A stretch of DNA of 64,000 bases, taken from assembly GCF_009932475.1 (NCBI RefSeq), contig NZ_BJOV01000002.1, positions 496,001 through 560,000 of the forward strand. Direction: 5' to 3'. Below, one piece after another: positions 36,918-45,316 of this stretch. Position numbers and translations under genes: made by a program. Each line of letters begins with the position of its first letter. The first letter of the stretch is position 1. Source of the stretch: Gordonia spumicola. Lineage in GTDB: Bacteria > Actinomycetota > Actinomycetes > Mycobacteriales > Mycobacteriaceae. The notes below the pieces were generated by a model, which was not told the DNA's origin, searched no databases, and worked only from the letters and a program-made list of their open reading frames with translations.

Positions 36918-36947
36918 TTGACAGACCGAGCGATCGATCGGTACAAC
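36918..36947 (+). promoter_or_regulatory. Promoter with palindromic operator in the spacer
   Basis: TTGACA (36918-36923) and TACAAC (36942-36947), 18 bp apart, make a good -35/-10 pair. The near-palindrome ACCGAGCGATCGATCGGT (36925-36942) fills the spacer, a position where a bound repressor would block RNA polymerase. The start codon of the SDR gene is 41 bp beyond the -10. The regulator is unknown. Confidence 0.6.
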
Positions 36948-36987
36948 TCTGTGGGTCAGCGACAGCGAACACGTTAGGAACCCCCAC

Positions 36988-37749
36988 ATGGACGTCACCG
37001 GCTCAGCAGTCATCGTCACCGGAGCCGCTTCCGGCCTCGGCGCCGCCACCGCAGCCCGATTCGCCGCGGCGGGCGCGACCGTCTTCGGCATCGACCTGCA
37101 GCCGTCCATCGACAAGGCCGAGCCGGTCGGCGGCGTCACCCTGATCGCCGCCGACGTCACGAGCGAGTCGGAGGTCCAAGCCGTCATCGACACCATCGTC
37201 GACGCCGGGCTCCCGCTGCGCGTCGCCGTCAACTGCGCCGGCGTCGGCTGGGCGTCGCGGATCCTCGGCAAGGAGGGCCCGCACAGCCTCGATCTGTTCC
37301 GCAAGGTCATCGAGATCAACCTCGTCGGCACGTTCAACGTGATGCGCCTGGCCGCGAACCGCATGCAACAGGAGCCGGTCGCGACCGACGACAATGCGCG
37401 CGGCGTCATCATCAACACCGCATCCGTCGCGGCGTTCGAGGGCCAGATCGGGCAGATCGCGTACACCGCGTCCAAGGGCGGAGTGCACGCGATGACCATC
37501 TCCGCCGCCCGCGACCTCGCCCGCGCGGGCGTCCGCGTGTGCACGATCGCCCCCGGCACCATCAACACGCCGATGCTGGCCGGTGTCACACCGGAGATCA
37601 AGGCGACGCTCGAATCGGGGATCCCGTTCCCGCAGCGTCTCGGCGAACCGTCCGAATACGCCGACCTCGCCGCGTTCATCGTCGACCACGACTACCTCAA
37701 CGGCGAGACCATCCGCATGGACGGCGCGCTCCGGATGGCGCCGCGTTAG
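36988..37749 (+). CDS. Short-chain dehydrogenase (3-hydroxyacyl-CoA dehydrogenase type-2-like)
   Basis: SDR of 253 aa. Cofactor motif TGAASGLG at 11-18, with Asp after the second strand (FGIDLQ) suggesting NAD; NCAG-type motif NCAGVGWAS; catalytic Ser in NTASVAAF and YTASK. The sequence resembles HSD17B10/fatty-acyl beta-oxidation dehydrogenases, so a 3-hydroxyacyl-CoA or steroid substrate is plausible. Its 3' end is 24 bp from the insertion point of the IS110 element. Confidence 0.87.
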   Translation: MDVTGSAVIVTGAASGLGAATAARFAAAGATVFGIDLQPSIDKAEPVGGVTLIAADVTSESEVQAVIDTIVDAGLPLRVAVNCAGVGWASRILGKEGPHSLDLFRKVIEINLVGTFNVMRLAANRMQQEPVATDDNARGVIINTASVAAFEGQIGQIAYTASKGGVHAMTISAARDLARAGVRVCTIAPGTINTPMLAGVTPEIKATLESGIPFPQRLGEPSEYADLAAFIVDHDYLNGETIRMDGALRMAPR

Positions 37750-37751
37750 GA

Positions 37752-37774
37752 CCTTTCGACTCGCTCCGCTCGCT
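37752..37774. repeat. Palindromic-repeat arm interrupted by the IS element (left flank)
   Basis: CCTTTCGACTCGC (37753-37765) followed by TCCGCTCGCT. The right flank (39393-39421) is an inverted copy: on the minus strand it reads CCTTTCGACTCGC, then AAGCTCGCTCAAGGAG. The left copy stops at GCTCGCT where the IS begins and resumes with CAAGGA after the IS, showing that the element inserted inside this repeat. Confidence 0.78.
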
Positions 37775-37830
37775 AATGGAATGGACTGAGGTTGCCGACC
37801 AGAGTTGGCAGACTTAGTTGAGGTAGCCAG

Positions 37831-37999
37831 CCTTCGGGTGAGCACTTCAGCTCGCTGGGTCACTGTTCGTGAGCCCTACCTTGAGATCGTGCCCCCGAGG
37901 GCTTCGCCTGACGAGCATCTGATTGCTGCTGGGATGACGTGCCGACCCACCCGCCCGGGTGTGGTGTGAACACTGCGCCATTAGTCCGCAACCCGCTCG
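37831..37999 (+). ncRNA. Predicted IS110 bridge RNA with target and donor loops
   Basis: Target loop: stems CCTTCGGG/CCCGAGGG (37831-37838, 37894-37901; one G-U) and GCAC/GTGC (37842-37845, 37889-37892) close a loop with GCTCGCT (37850-37856) and CCTTGAG (37879-37885) around hairpin GGGTCAC/GTGAGCCC. GCTCGCT equals the left flank (37768-37774); CCTTGAG complements the right flank CTCAAGG (39353-39359). Donor loop: stems CGAGC/GCTCG (37912-37916, 37995-37999) and TTGC/GCAA (37923-37926, 37988-37991) close a loop with CTGGGATG (37929-37936), equal to the right IS end (39344-39351), and CCATTAG (37978-37984), complementing the left end CTAATGG (37773-37779), around hairpin CACCC/GGGTG. Limits are approximate; the transcript may extend both ways. 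Confidence 0.85.
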
Positions 38000-38080
38000 C
38001 CGGACCCCGGCTGCCGACCTCGGGCGGCACCGACGTCCGCCAGAGGAAGGAAACGAGCAGCAAAGGGGAGGTCGAGGGAC

Positions 38081-39331
38081 ATGTTGTTTGTAGGAGACGA
38101 CTGGGCCGAAGACCATCACGACCTGGTCGTGATCGACAATAGTCAGAAGGTCTTGGCCCGAGCCCGGGTCCCCGAAGGCCCCGCCGGGATCACCGCATTC
38201 ACCGACGTCGTGGCACGAGCTGCCCTCACGACAGTCACCAGCGACGACGACCTCGACGACGACGCTCTCGAGGTCATGGTCGGTATCGAACTCAATCACG
38301 GGCCCTGGGTCCAGGCACTGGTCGCCGCTGGATACTACGTGTTCGGAGTCGATCCGTTGCAGGCCAAACGGTTTCGTGAGAGTTGGTCAAACTCGAAAGC
38401 CAAGAGCGATAGCGGCGATGCCCTCGGCCTGGCGGAATTGGTCCGCTCCCGGCACCGTACGCTCACCAAGATCGGTGCCGACTCCGAAGGATCTGCTGCA
38501 ATCCGCATTCTCACTCGTGAACACCAACGCGCGGTATGGGACCGCACTCGTCAGACCAATCGTTTACGGTCGACGTTGCGTGAGTACCACCCCGCGATCG
38601 TCGCGATCGCCGCGAAGTACGACCTCCCACTCCACGACAAGACGATCCTGGGGCTGGTGACGCTGGTACCTACCCCTGCTGCCGGAGCGAGGATCACTGT
38701 GCGGCAGGTACTTCCGCTCCTTGCTCGTCGCCATGACAAGGACGCCAAAGCCGCCTGGATCGTGCAAGCGTTGCGGCAACGGCAACTACCGATCGGCCCG
38801 GAGATCGCCGAGGCCTACGCGATCACTGTCCGGGCAGCCACGCGTGTGATCGCCTCCGCCTCCAGTCACATCGCAGAGCTGGAGGAGCAGGTGAACGCCC
38901 ATTTTTCGCGGCACCCCGATGCTGAGATCTACCTCAGTCAACCTGGTATCGGCCAGGTCATCGGGGCACGCCTGTGCGGTGAATACGGCGACGACTCCAC
39001 TCGCTTCCAGACGGCGAAGGACCGCCGGAACTTCGCCCAGACCAGCCCGCTCACCCGGCAGTCAGGAAAGCTGCGGATCGTCTGCGCCCGCAAGGCCGGC
39101 AACGACTGGGCCCTCGACGCCGCGGTACGGCAGGCCAACGCTGCGATCATGCACGACAAATATGCGTATGCCTACTACCGCAAGCAGCGTGATCGAGGGA
39201 TCAACCACAACGCCGCGCTCCGCCAACTAGCCAACAAACTGACAGGAATCCTCCACGGCTGCCTAGCCCGACACCACCCGTACGACCCCGCGATCGCATG
39301 GGCGAACGCCGACCTCAAGATCGCTGCTTGA
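38081..39331 (+). CDS. IS110-family transposase (DEDD/serine-type recombinase)
   Basis: Full-length transposase of 416 aa. The N-terminal RuvC-like DEDD domain has GDDWAEDHHDLVVID with its first Asp, IELNHGPW for the Glu, and SDSGDALGLAEL for the final acidic residues. A coiled-coil middle (ASSHIAELEEQVNAHF) leads to the C-terminal Tnp domain: QPGIGQVIGARLCGEYGD, then TSPLTRQSGK, where Ser is the likely nucleophile. In IS621 this protein uses a bridge RNA to choose donor and target. No frameshift or stop is seen. ATG at 38081 is preceded by GGGGAGG about 8-12 nt upstream. Confidence 0.95.
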   Translation: MLFVGDDWAEDHHDLVVIDNSQKVLARARVPEGPAGITAFTDVVARAALTTVTSDDDLDDDALEVMVGIELNHGPWVQALVAAGYYVFGVDPLQAKRFRESWSNSKAKSDSGDALGLAELVRSRHRTLTKIGADSEGSAAIRILTREHQRAVWDRTRQTNRLRSTLREYHPAIVAIAAKYDLPLHDKTILGLVTLVPTPAAGARITVRQVLPLLARRHDKDAKAAWIVQALRQRQLPIGPEIAEAYAITVRAATRVIASASSHIAELEEQVNAHFSRHPDAEIYLSQPGIGQVIGARLCGEYGDDSTRFQTAKDRRNFAQTSPLTRQSGKLRIVCARKAGNDWALDAAVRQANAAIMHDKYAYAYYRKQRDRGINHNAALRQLANKLTGILHGCLARHHPYDPAIAWANADLKIAA

Positions 39332-39392
39332 CACGTTCCCGTTCTGGGATGTCTCAAGGATCGGATGAAGCGAGACCTCCGGTCCCACCCGC

Positions 39393-39421
39393 TCCTTGAG
39401 CGAGCTTGCGAGTCGAAAGGC
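39393..39421. repeat. Intact inverted copy of the IS target repeat (right flank)
   Basis: On the minus strand this reads CCTTTCGACTCGC-AA-GCTCGCTCAAGGAG. It contains GCTCGCTCAAGG (39394-39405), the exact uninterrupted sequence predicted as the IS110 target from the two junctions. Together with the left arm it would have formed a hairpin between the convergent SDR and nuclease genes. Confidence 0.8.
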
Positions 39422-39423
39422 CG

Positions 39424-41076
39424 TCAGTCGTCCCCGCGGTGCGTGAGGATCTCGCGCACCGTGGGGAGTTCCAAGACGTCGTCCGACGAGATCCACTCCC
39501 GCAGCACCTTGGTGGCGCGGACGTCGTCCTCGTTGTAGGTGAGCAGCCGGGCGCGCTGCGTCTCGTCGAGGTCTGCCCCGTCGAGTGCGACGGCGGCCGA
39601 GTACCACTCCATCGACGCCTCACCGCTGGCTTCGGCGTCGCGCCAGGCGAACCCGGCGATCGGCGCGATCCGTTTGAGGCCCTTGCCGCGCGGGCAGACG
39701 AAGTTCTTGCCGACGGCTTCGAAGACGTCCACCCACTCCTTGGAGCCGATGAACGCGTCGACTTCGGCTCGCGACGGCACGCCGGGCACAACGCCGTGGA
39801 AGCGGTCGGCGCTGCCCCGCAGCCAGCGGTTCTCGGCCTGCTGCGAGTAGCAGTAGGCGGCGAACGTCTTGCCCGCGGCTCGCGCCTTGCGTCGTTCGGC
39901 CGACATCCACGACCAGAACTCGGCGAACGACCGGCCTTCGTCGAGCGTCGGCAGCGGGTCCCACGTGACGAACGGGCGGTACCGGACCTCGAGCGACGGG
40001 TCGGTCGTATCGGTGAGCAGGGTGCCCCACATGTACGCTCCGCGCTCGGAGTAGCTCTCCATGTCGACGTCCACTTCGACGTCGGCGCGGCGCAGTCGGG
40101 GCCGGTCGAGGCGTCTCGCCAGCGGCAGGTCGTCCACCCAGCATTTCGCGGAGACGACGGCGTCGGCGAACGGGACGGCGGCGGGCCAGTCGGCGGGCGG
40201 GTCGCCGCGGTACGACGCGAGCTGGTCGAACGTGGTGATCCCGGCGTCCATCAGCACAGTGGCCTGATTGCCGCCGACCACGAGGCTCACGTCGTGACGA
40301 TCGGCGAGCTGCGCCTCGCAACGCGTCCACCAATGACAGCTGCGGCACTCCCCCACCTTGCGCGGTTCGGTCGCGATCTCGCCGTCGGCGATGGCGTGAC
40401 GGCGCGTGAACTCGGTGGAGTACTCGGCGAGCGCGGCGTCGAGCGAGACCACCACCATGCAGTCGGCGTCCAGCCCGATGAGCCCGCCTACCCGCTCGTC
40501 GGCATCGGTCGCGCTCCAGCCGAGGTCGTCGAGCATCGTCGTCAGATGCGCCAGTCGCATCACGTCGCGGCGCTGCGAGCGCAACGACCGAGTCGCGTCG
40601 ACCGCCGGATGCCAACCCCACAGCGGCGACGTCCGCAGGGTGGGCGGCGGCGCGTCGGCCGGTCGTTCGCCGCTGACCAGCGTCGTCACCCGGTGGTTGA
40701 CGACGATCACCGGCAGGTACCCGTCGCCCCGCCGCAGGAGCGCCTCGGCGTGGCCGCGCCGTCCGTGATCGACGTCCGTCGGCAGAGCGGCCTGGAAGAT
40801 CCACGCCGCGCGCTGCTCGACGGCCCGACGGGTCTGCTCGACGCGATCGCGGTGGCGTTCACCGTCCACGACGACGGCGTCCTGCGACGGCCGGTCGCTC
40901 TGGAAGCCGTGCAGTGTGGCGATCACGTGGTCGCGATGCACCTGCGCCGCCTCGATCCGGCGGCGGGCCTCCGGGGACGTGTCGGACGCGGCGGCGTCGC
41001 CCCGCTCGGTGAAGTCCAATGCCAGACGGTGCTCGCACCCGGTGAGGTTGCGTGCGCCCAGAACGGCGGAACTCAC
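39424..41076 (-). CDS. TM0106-family RecB-like nuclease
   Basis: Protein of 550 aa. The N-terminal half is a RecB/Cas4-like nuclease with Cys residues for an Fe-S cluster: an early GCEH and CRSCHWWTRC near 240. The C-terminal third is an RNase H-like 3'-5' exonuclease domain: VEVDVDMESY with the first Asp/Glu pair and TYNEDDVRATKVLREW at the end. It would degrade or process DNA; the pathway is unknown. No helicase domain is fused. ATG start at 41076 with MSSAVLGARNLTGCEHRL at the N terminus, as in the family. Confidence 0.85.
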   Translation of the reverse strand: MSSAVLGARNLTGCEHRLALDFTERGDAAASDTSPEARRRIEAAQVHRDHVIATLHGFQSDRPSQDAVVVDGERHRDRVEQTRRAVEQRAAWIFQAALPTDVDHGRRGHAEALLRRGDGYLPVIVVNHRVTTLVSGERPADAPPPTLRTSPLWGWHPAVDATRSLRSQRRDVMRLAHLTTMLDDLGWSATDADERVGGLIGLDADCMVVVSLDAALAEYSTEFTRRHAIADGEIATEPRKVGECRSCHWWTRCEAQLADRHDVSLVVGGNQATVLMDAGITTFDQLASYRGDPPADWPAAVPFADAVVSAKCWVDDLPLARRLDRPRLRRADVEVDVDMESYSERGAYMWGTLLTDTTDPSLEVRYRPFVTWDPLPTLDEGRSFAEFWSWMSAERRKARAAGKTFAAYCYSQQAENRWLRGSADRFHGVVPGVPSRAEVDAFIGSKEWVDVFEAVGKNFVCPRGKGLKRIAPIAGFAWRDAEASGEASMEWYSAAVALDGADLDETQRARLLTYNEDDVRATKVLREWISSDDVLELPTVREILTHRGDD

Positions 41077-41200
41077 GACGGCGGCCTCGCTTCGCGTTGA
41101 CGGTCCGTCCGGCGGACCGAGTGATTCATTACCTCACGAGACTATGCAAAGCTGGAGACAATCATTTGCAGGTGTCGAGTTTCGTCACGGAAGGACGGGC

Positions 41201-41917
41201 ATGGGACTGCTCTCATCGGTGCGCGAGCAGCGCACGGAACGCAAGGCGGAGAAGAAGATCCGCAAGGGTGAAGAGAAGGCGATCAAGTATCGCGCCAAGG
41301 CTCAGGCCAAGGCGGCCACCGCCGCCGAGCGGAAGCTCCACAAGAAGGACCTGCGCACCGAGCAGAAGTTCCACAAGAAGGCGCAGAAGAGCGAACGCAA
41401 GACCGCGAAGGTCACCGCGAAGGCCCAGAGCAAAGTGGCCGCGGCGGAGGCCAAGACCATCGCCGAGCAGGCCAAGGCCGACGCCGCGGCCGCGTTCTTC
41501 ACCCCGGCGAAGATGAAGCGCTTCCTGACCGTCGGACGGATGGCCGCACCGATCGTCGTCCCCATCGCCTACCGCGGGGCGGTCGCCGCCCGCGCCCAGT
41601 TGACGGCCTACCAGGCGCAGCGCGCCGGTGTCCCCGCCGCCGTGTTGACCCAGTTCGGCGGCCCGAGCGCCGCGCTGCGCGCCCGGATCGCGACGTCCCG
41701 CGACTCCGCGGGCAAGGTGGCCGCGGCCGAGTCGACCGCCGAGGGACGCGACTTCGTCGCGGCGATGACGGGCCGCCTGGACAATCTCCAGGTGGCGGCC
41801 GACGCGGCGGACGTCATGCCTCCCGCCCAGCGCAAATCGGCTCAACGAGCGATTGACAACGAGCTGACGGCCATCGACAACGACCTCCTGGCTCGCCTCA
41901 ACGTCCACCCTGTGTAG
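41201..41917 (+). CDS. DUF6474-like protein with basic coiled-coil N terminus
   Basis: Protein of 238 aa. Residues 1-85 are very rich in Lys, Glu, Ala and Gln in a long charged helix (KAEKKIRKGEEKAIKYRAKA), followed by a hydrophobic patch (MAAPIVVPIAYRG) and a helical C terminus. This is the layout of the actinobacterial DUF6474 family, of unknown function. ATG at 41201 follows GGAAGGA by about eight bases; the longer open frame upstream is a shadow of the nuclease gene. Confidence 0.72.
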   Translation: MGLLSSVREQRTERKAEKKIRKGEEKAIKYRAKAQAKAATAAERKLHKKDLRTEQKFHKKAQKSERKTAKVTAKAQSKVAAAEAKTIAEQAKADAAAAFFTPAKMKRFLTVGRMAAPIVVPIAYRGAVAARAQLTAYQAQRAGVPAAVLTQFGGPSAALRARIATSRDSAGKVAAAESTAEGRDFVAAMTGRLDNLQVAADAADVMPPAQRKSAQRAIDNELTAIDNDLLARLNVHPV

Positions 41918-41941
41918 CGATCCGGTGGTTACCATGACCAC

Positions 41942-42652
41942 ATGCTGAAGCGAACACTCGCCTGCGTCGCCCTGACCGTCCTGGCGTCTGTCGGCGTTGT
42001 CTGTGTGCCCGCGCAGGCGGCCGCCGCCCGCGGATGTCCGGACGTTCAGGTCCTCTTCGCTCGCGGAACCGCCGAGACGGCGCCGCCGTTGGGGGTCACC
42101 GGCATCGCGTTCGAGCGGTCGCTCCGGGCGAGGGAACCGGGGAAGAGCATCCGCGTCGAGGCCGTCCGGTATCGCGCCAGCAGCGACTTCCGCGATCGCC
42201 TCGCGTTCGCCCACACGTTCATCGACGGCGTGAAAGCGTTGCAAGGTCGGGTGAAGCAGATCGCGGCCGCGTGCCCGTCGACCGACATCGTGGTCGGCGG
42301 CTACTCGCAGGGCGCGGCACTGGCCGCCTACGCCCTGTCCGACGCCGTGACGCTCCCGCCGAGCTACGCGAAGTACCAGCGGTACGCGCCGAAGCCGCTG
42401 CCCGCGGCGATCGCTCCCCACGTGAAGGCCGTCGTCCTCTTCGGTCCGCCGTCCGACCGGTTCCTGCGCGACGCCGGAGCGCCCGTGATGCGCGTCGGAC
42501 GGGCCTACCGGGGCAAGACGGCCCGTTACTGCGCCGGCGGCGACACCATCTGCAACGGCGCCCGCCTCGGCGGCCCCAACCTGCTGCATCTGCTCTATCC
42601 CGTCAACGGCATGACCGACGCCGCCGCCGCGTACGTCGCCCGACGGGTCTAG
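41942..42652 (+). CDS. Secreted cutinase-family esterase
   Basis: Enzyme of 236 aa of the alpha/beta hydrolase cutinase family, which hydrolyses polyester or lipid esters. A signal peptide covers residues 1-27 (LACVALTVLASVGVVCVPAQA). The mature part starts with CPDVQVLFARGTAE, the oxyanion region. The nucleophile Ser is in GGYSQGAALA; the acid and base lie in CAGGDTICNG and LLHLLYP. Mycobacterial homologues are Culp proteins. Confidence 0.92.
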   Translation: MLKRTLACVALTVLASVGVVCVPAQAAAARGCPDVQVLFARGTAETAPPLGVTGIAFERSLRAREPGKSIRVEAVRYRASSDFRDRLAFAHTFIDGVKALQGRVKQIAAACPSTDIVVGGYSQGAALAAYALSDAVTLPPSYAKYQRYAPKPLPAAIAPHVKAVVLFGPPSDRFLRDAGAPVMRVGRAYRGKTARYCAGGDTICNGARLGGPNLLHLLYPVNGMTDAAAAYVARRV

Positions 42653-42659
42653 AGACGAC

Positions 42660-42726
42660 TCACGCCCCGAGCGTTCATTCCCGCTCACGAACAGTTCGTG
42701 AGCGGGAGACGACGCTCGGGGCGTGA
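42660..42726. terminator. Long palindromic hairpin, 33-nt arms
   Basis: Arms 42660-42692 and 42694-42726 pair almost fully: TCACGCCCCGAGCGT with ACGCTCGGGGCGTGA, and TTCCCGCTCACGAAC with GTTCGTGAGCGGGA, with mismatches only in the middle. Located between convergent cutinase and dehydrogenase genes. A related hairpin is at 51332-51392. Confidence 0.82.
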
Positions 42727-42742
42727 AGGTCTCGGGCGGTGA

Positions 42743-44290
42743 TCAGCGGCCGGGCAGGTACTTCAGCGAACGCAGCAGGGTCGGCGTCAGCTTGAGGAAC
42801 AGGCTCTGCGGGATGCCCTTGACGCCGTCGAGACCGATGACACGCTGGGTGGCGATGGTCTGCGGTTCGGTGTACTTGAGCAGGCCCTCGACGCCGTGAC
42901 GTCGTCCGACGCCCGAGACGCCCATGCCGCCCATCGGCGCCGCCGTCGAACCCCACGCCGCGGCGTAGCCCTCGTTGATGTTGACGGTGCCCGCGCGCAG
43001 CTGTTCGGCGATCTTCTGCGCCTGCGACGTGCTGCCCGCGAAGACGCTGGCGTTGAGGCCGTACTCGGTGTCGTTGGCGCGCTTGATCGCCTCGTCGACC
43101 GAGTCGACGGGGTAGATCGACACGAGGGGACCGAAGGTCTCGTCGGCGAAGCAGGTCATCTCGTCGGAGACGTCGCCGAGGACCGTCGGCTCGTAGAAGA
43201 ACGGGCCGAGGTCGGCGCGCTTGCGGCCGCCCGCGAGCACCTTCGCGCCCTTGGCGACGGCGTCGTCGACATGCGCCTGCACGGTGTCGATCTGCTGCGC
43301 CGAGGCGAGCGAGCCCATGTCGGCGGTGAAGTCGTAGACGGCGGCGAGCGTCATGTTCTTGACGTAGTCGGCGAACTTGGCGGTGAACTCGTCGGAGATC
43401 GAGCGCTCCACGTAGATGCGCTCGATCGAGATGCACAGCTGACCCGAGTTGGAGAAGCAGGCGCGAGCCGCGCCCGCGACGGCGTCGTCGATGTTCACGC
43501 CCGCGGTGATGATCATCGGGTTCTTGCCGCCGAGCTCGGCGGAGAAGCCGATGAGCCGCTTGCCCGCCTGCGATGCGAGGGTCGCGCCCGTCGCCGACGA
43601 ACCGGTGAACATCAGGTAGTCGGTGGTGGCGACGATCGCCTGACCGACGACCGAACCCGGTCCGGGGACCACGGCGAACAGCTCGCGCGGCAGTCCGGCC
43701 TTGTACAGCAGTTCGGCGAGCGCGAGGGCGCAGTAGGGCGTGTTGCTGTCCGGCTTGATGACGATCGCATTGCCCGCGACGAGAGCGGCCACCGCGTCGG
43801 ACACCGCGAGGGTCAGCGGGTAGTTCCACGGGCTGATGACGCCGACGACGCCCTTCGCCTGGTAGCGGACGCGGACGTCGGTCGCACCGGGCAGCATGCC
43901 CTGGACGTGCTGATCGGCGAGCATCGACGGGCCCTGCTGCGCGTAGTAGCGGGCGGTCAGCGCGACATCGATGACCTCTTCCTGCGCGTAGACGCGGGCC
44001 TTGCCGGTCTCGGCCTGTGCGATGTCCATCAGCTCCTGCGCGGTGTCGTGCACCAGCTCGGAGAAGCGGTTCAGCACCTTCGCACGGCTCTGCGGCGACT
44101 GCGCGCCCCACTGGACCTGCGCGGCGCGCGCACGTGCGACGGCCAGTTCGACGTCGTCGGCGGTGCCGACCGGGATGGTCGCCATCTCGGCGCCGCTGAA
44201 CGCTTCGAGGACCGGCTTGGTGGGACGCTCACCGTCGATCGCGATTAGCTTCGCGAGGCGGGAGAAGTAGGCGGGTGACGGCTTCGGCAT
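42743..44290 (-). CDS. gabD2: Succinate-semialdehyde dehydrogenase (NADP+)
   Basis: Aldehyde dehydrogenase of 515 aa that oxidises succinic semialdehyde to succinate. The motifs are ISPWNYPL, IVIKPDSNTPY, the catalytic Glu in ELGGKNPM, and catalytic Cys in NSGQLCISIERIYV. The Cys context and length match GabD2 (Rv1731) rather than GabD1. It links GABA or 2-oxoglutarate shunt carbon to the TCA cycle. Followed by rraA on the same strand. Confidence 0.88.
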   Translation of the reverse strand: MPKPSPAYFSRLAKLIAIDGERPTKPVLEAFSGAEMATIPVGTADDVELAVARARAAQVQWGAQSPQSRAKVLNRFSELVHDTAQELMDIAQAETGKARVYAQEEVIDVALTARYYAQQGPSMLADQHVQGMLPGATDVRVRYQAKGVVGVISPWNYPLTLAVSDAVAALVAGNAIVIKPDSNTPYCALALAELLYKAGLPRELFAVVPGPGSVVGQAIVATTDYLMFTGSSATGATLASQAGKRLIGFSAELGGKNPMIITAGVNIDDAVAGAARACFSNSGQLCISIERIYVERSISDEFTAKFADYVKNMTLAAVYDFTADMGSLASAQQIDTVQAHVDDAVAKGAKVLAGGRKRADLGPFFYEPTVLGDVSDEMTCFADETFGPLVSIYPVDSVDEAIKRANDTEYGLNASVFAGSTSQAQKIAEQLRAGTVNINEGYAAAWGSTAAPMGGMGVSGVGRRHGVEGLLKYTEPQTIATQRVIGLDGVKGIPQSLFLKLTPTLLRSLKYLPGR

Positions 44291-44315
44291 GTCTGCTCCT
44301 AGGTCTGGTCGGGGA

Positions 44316-44804
44316 TCAAGCGTGCTGGGCGACGAGGACGATGCCGTCGTCGTCGGAGTAGGCGAGGTCGCCGGGCGTGAAGGTGACGCCGCCGAGCTCG
44401 ATCGGGACGTCGCGCTCCCCCGCGCCGGTCTTCGTGGACTTGCGCGGGTTGGTGCCGAGCGCCTTCACGCCGATCGCCATGCCGCCGATCGTCTTCGCGT
44501 CGCGGATCGCTCCGTTCGCGATGATCCCGACCCAGCCGTTCGAGCGTCCGAGCTCGGCGATGATGTCGCCGACGAGCGCGGTGTGCACCGACGCGTCGCC
44601 GTCGATGACGAGTACGCCGCCCTCGTTCGGCTCCGACAGGATCGACTTGAGCAGCGCGTTGTCCTGGAAGCAGCGGACGGTGGTGACCCGGCCGACGAAC
44701 TCGCGGTTGCCGCCGTACTGCGTGAACTGCGTGTCGCAACTCCGGACGTCGGCTCCGATCTCGTCGACGAGGTCTGCGGTCGGGGTGAAGGTGAGCGAGG
44801 TCAT
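44316..44804 (-). CDS. rraA: RraA-family protein
   Basis: Protein of 162 aa. It contains the RraA core ([19 protein letters not shown], and [23 protein letters not shown] cited by its ends) and [29 protein letters not shown] motif with Arg-Asp. Known activities of the family are regulation of RNase E and aldol cleavage of 4-hydroxy-4-methyl-2-oxoglutarate or oxaloacetate decarboxylation. Which applies here is not clear from sequence. ATG at 44804 is chosen. It is upstream of gabD2 by 25 bp. Confidence 0.88.
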   Translation of the reverse strand: MTSLTFTPTADLVDEIGADVRSCDTQFTQYGGNREFVGRVTTVRCFQDNALLKSILSEPNEGGVLVIDGDASVHTALVGDIIAELGRSNGWVGIIANGAIRDAKTIGGMAIGVKALGTNPRKSTKTGAGERDVPIELGGVTFTPGDLAYSDDDGIVLVAQHA

Positions 44805-44835
44805 GCGCTCGATTCTAGGCGTTGTTACCGAGCAG

Positions 44836-45288
44836 TCATATGTGACGTGCTCGGGCCTGCGCCTCCGCCGCCGAGTACACCTCGTCGATCGCATCCAGCA
44901 GTCGTACCCGCTGGTCGGCGTCCAACGCCCCGAACAACGTCGCCTCCACGCCGTCGAGGAGCCGGTCGGCTTCGGCGAGTTTCACCCGGCCGTCGTCGGA
45001 GAGCCGGACGATGTGGCGCCGCCTGTCCCCCGGATCTCGCTCACGCACGACGTAGCCGCGTTCTTGCAGGTCGTCGAGGTGCCCGACGAGATCCCCCGCG
45101 TCGACGGTGGTCTTCGCCGCCAGCCGCTTCTGGTACTCCGGGCCGTCCGCGGCGAGGACTGCGAGCACCGCGTGCTGGCTTGGGAGCAGTCCGCACTCGG
45201 CGAGCGCGTCGGCGTGCGCCTTCCGTACGCGCATGGCCGTCCGCACCATGCGATACCCGATGCGGCCGTCGATGCGGGTCGGCTTCAT
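44836..45288 (-). CDS. MarR-family transcriptional regulator
   Basis: Regulator of 150 aa with the winged helix typical of Mar[18 protein letters not shown], then [42 protein letters not shown], where [13 protein letters not shown] is the wing. ATG at 45288. It is divergent from an extradiol-dioxygenase-like gene, and two inverted repeats lie in the 66-bp gap, so it likely controls that gene in response to an aromatic compound (inference). Confidence 0.9.
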   Translation of the reverse strand: MKPTRIDGRIGYRMVRTAMRVRKAHADALAECGLLPSQHAVLAVLAADGPEYQKRLAAKTTVDAGDLVGHLDDLQERGYVVRERDPGDRRRHIVRLSDDGRVKLAEADRLLDGVEATLFGALDADQRVRLLDAIDEVYSAAEAQARARHI

Positions 45289-45316
45289 CGGCCCAGGGTA
45301 TCGCCGGACAATTAAG

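Larger units (their letters stand above)
37773..39352 (+). mobile_element. IS110-family insertion sequence, about 1.58 kb, CT core
   Basis: The ends are inferred from the interrupted repeat. The left flank ends GCTCGCT (37768-37774) and the right flank resumes CTCAAGG (39353-39359), giving empty site GCTCG-CT-CAAGG. The dinucleotide CT is therefore present at both junctions (37773-37774 and 39353-39354), the core type known for IS621. There are no terminal inverted repeats, as usual in IS110. The element has a 306-bp 5' non-coding end carrying a predicted bridge RNA and a single transposase gene. Everything needed appears intact, so it may be active. Confidence 0.88.

Noticed and set aside
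37879..37885. Matching CCTTGAG of the bridge RNA to the distal right-flank CCTTGAG at 39394
   Set aside because: That would be same-strand identity, while the right target guide should be complementary to the target; the complementary CTCAAGG at 39353-39359 fits with the CT core and junction.
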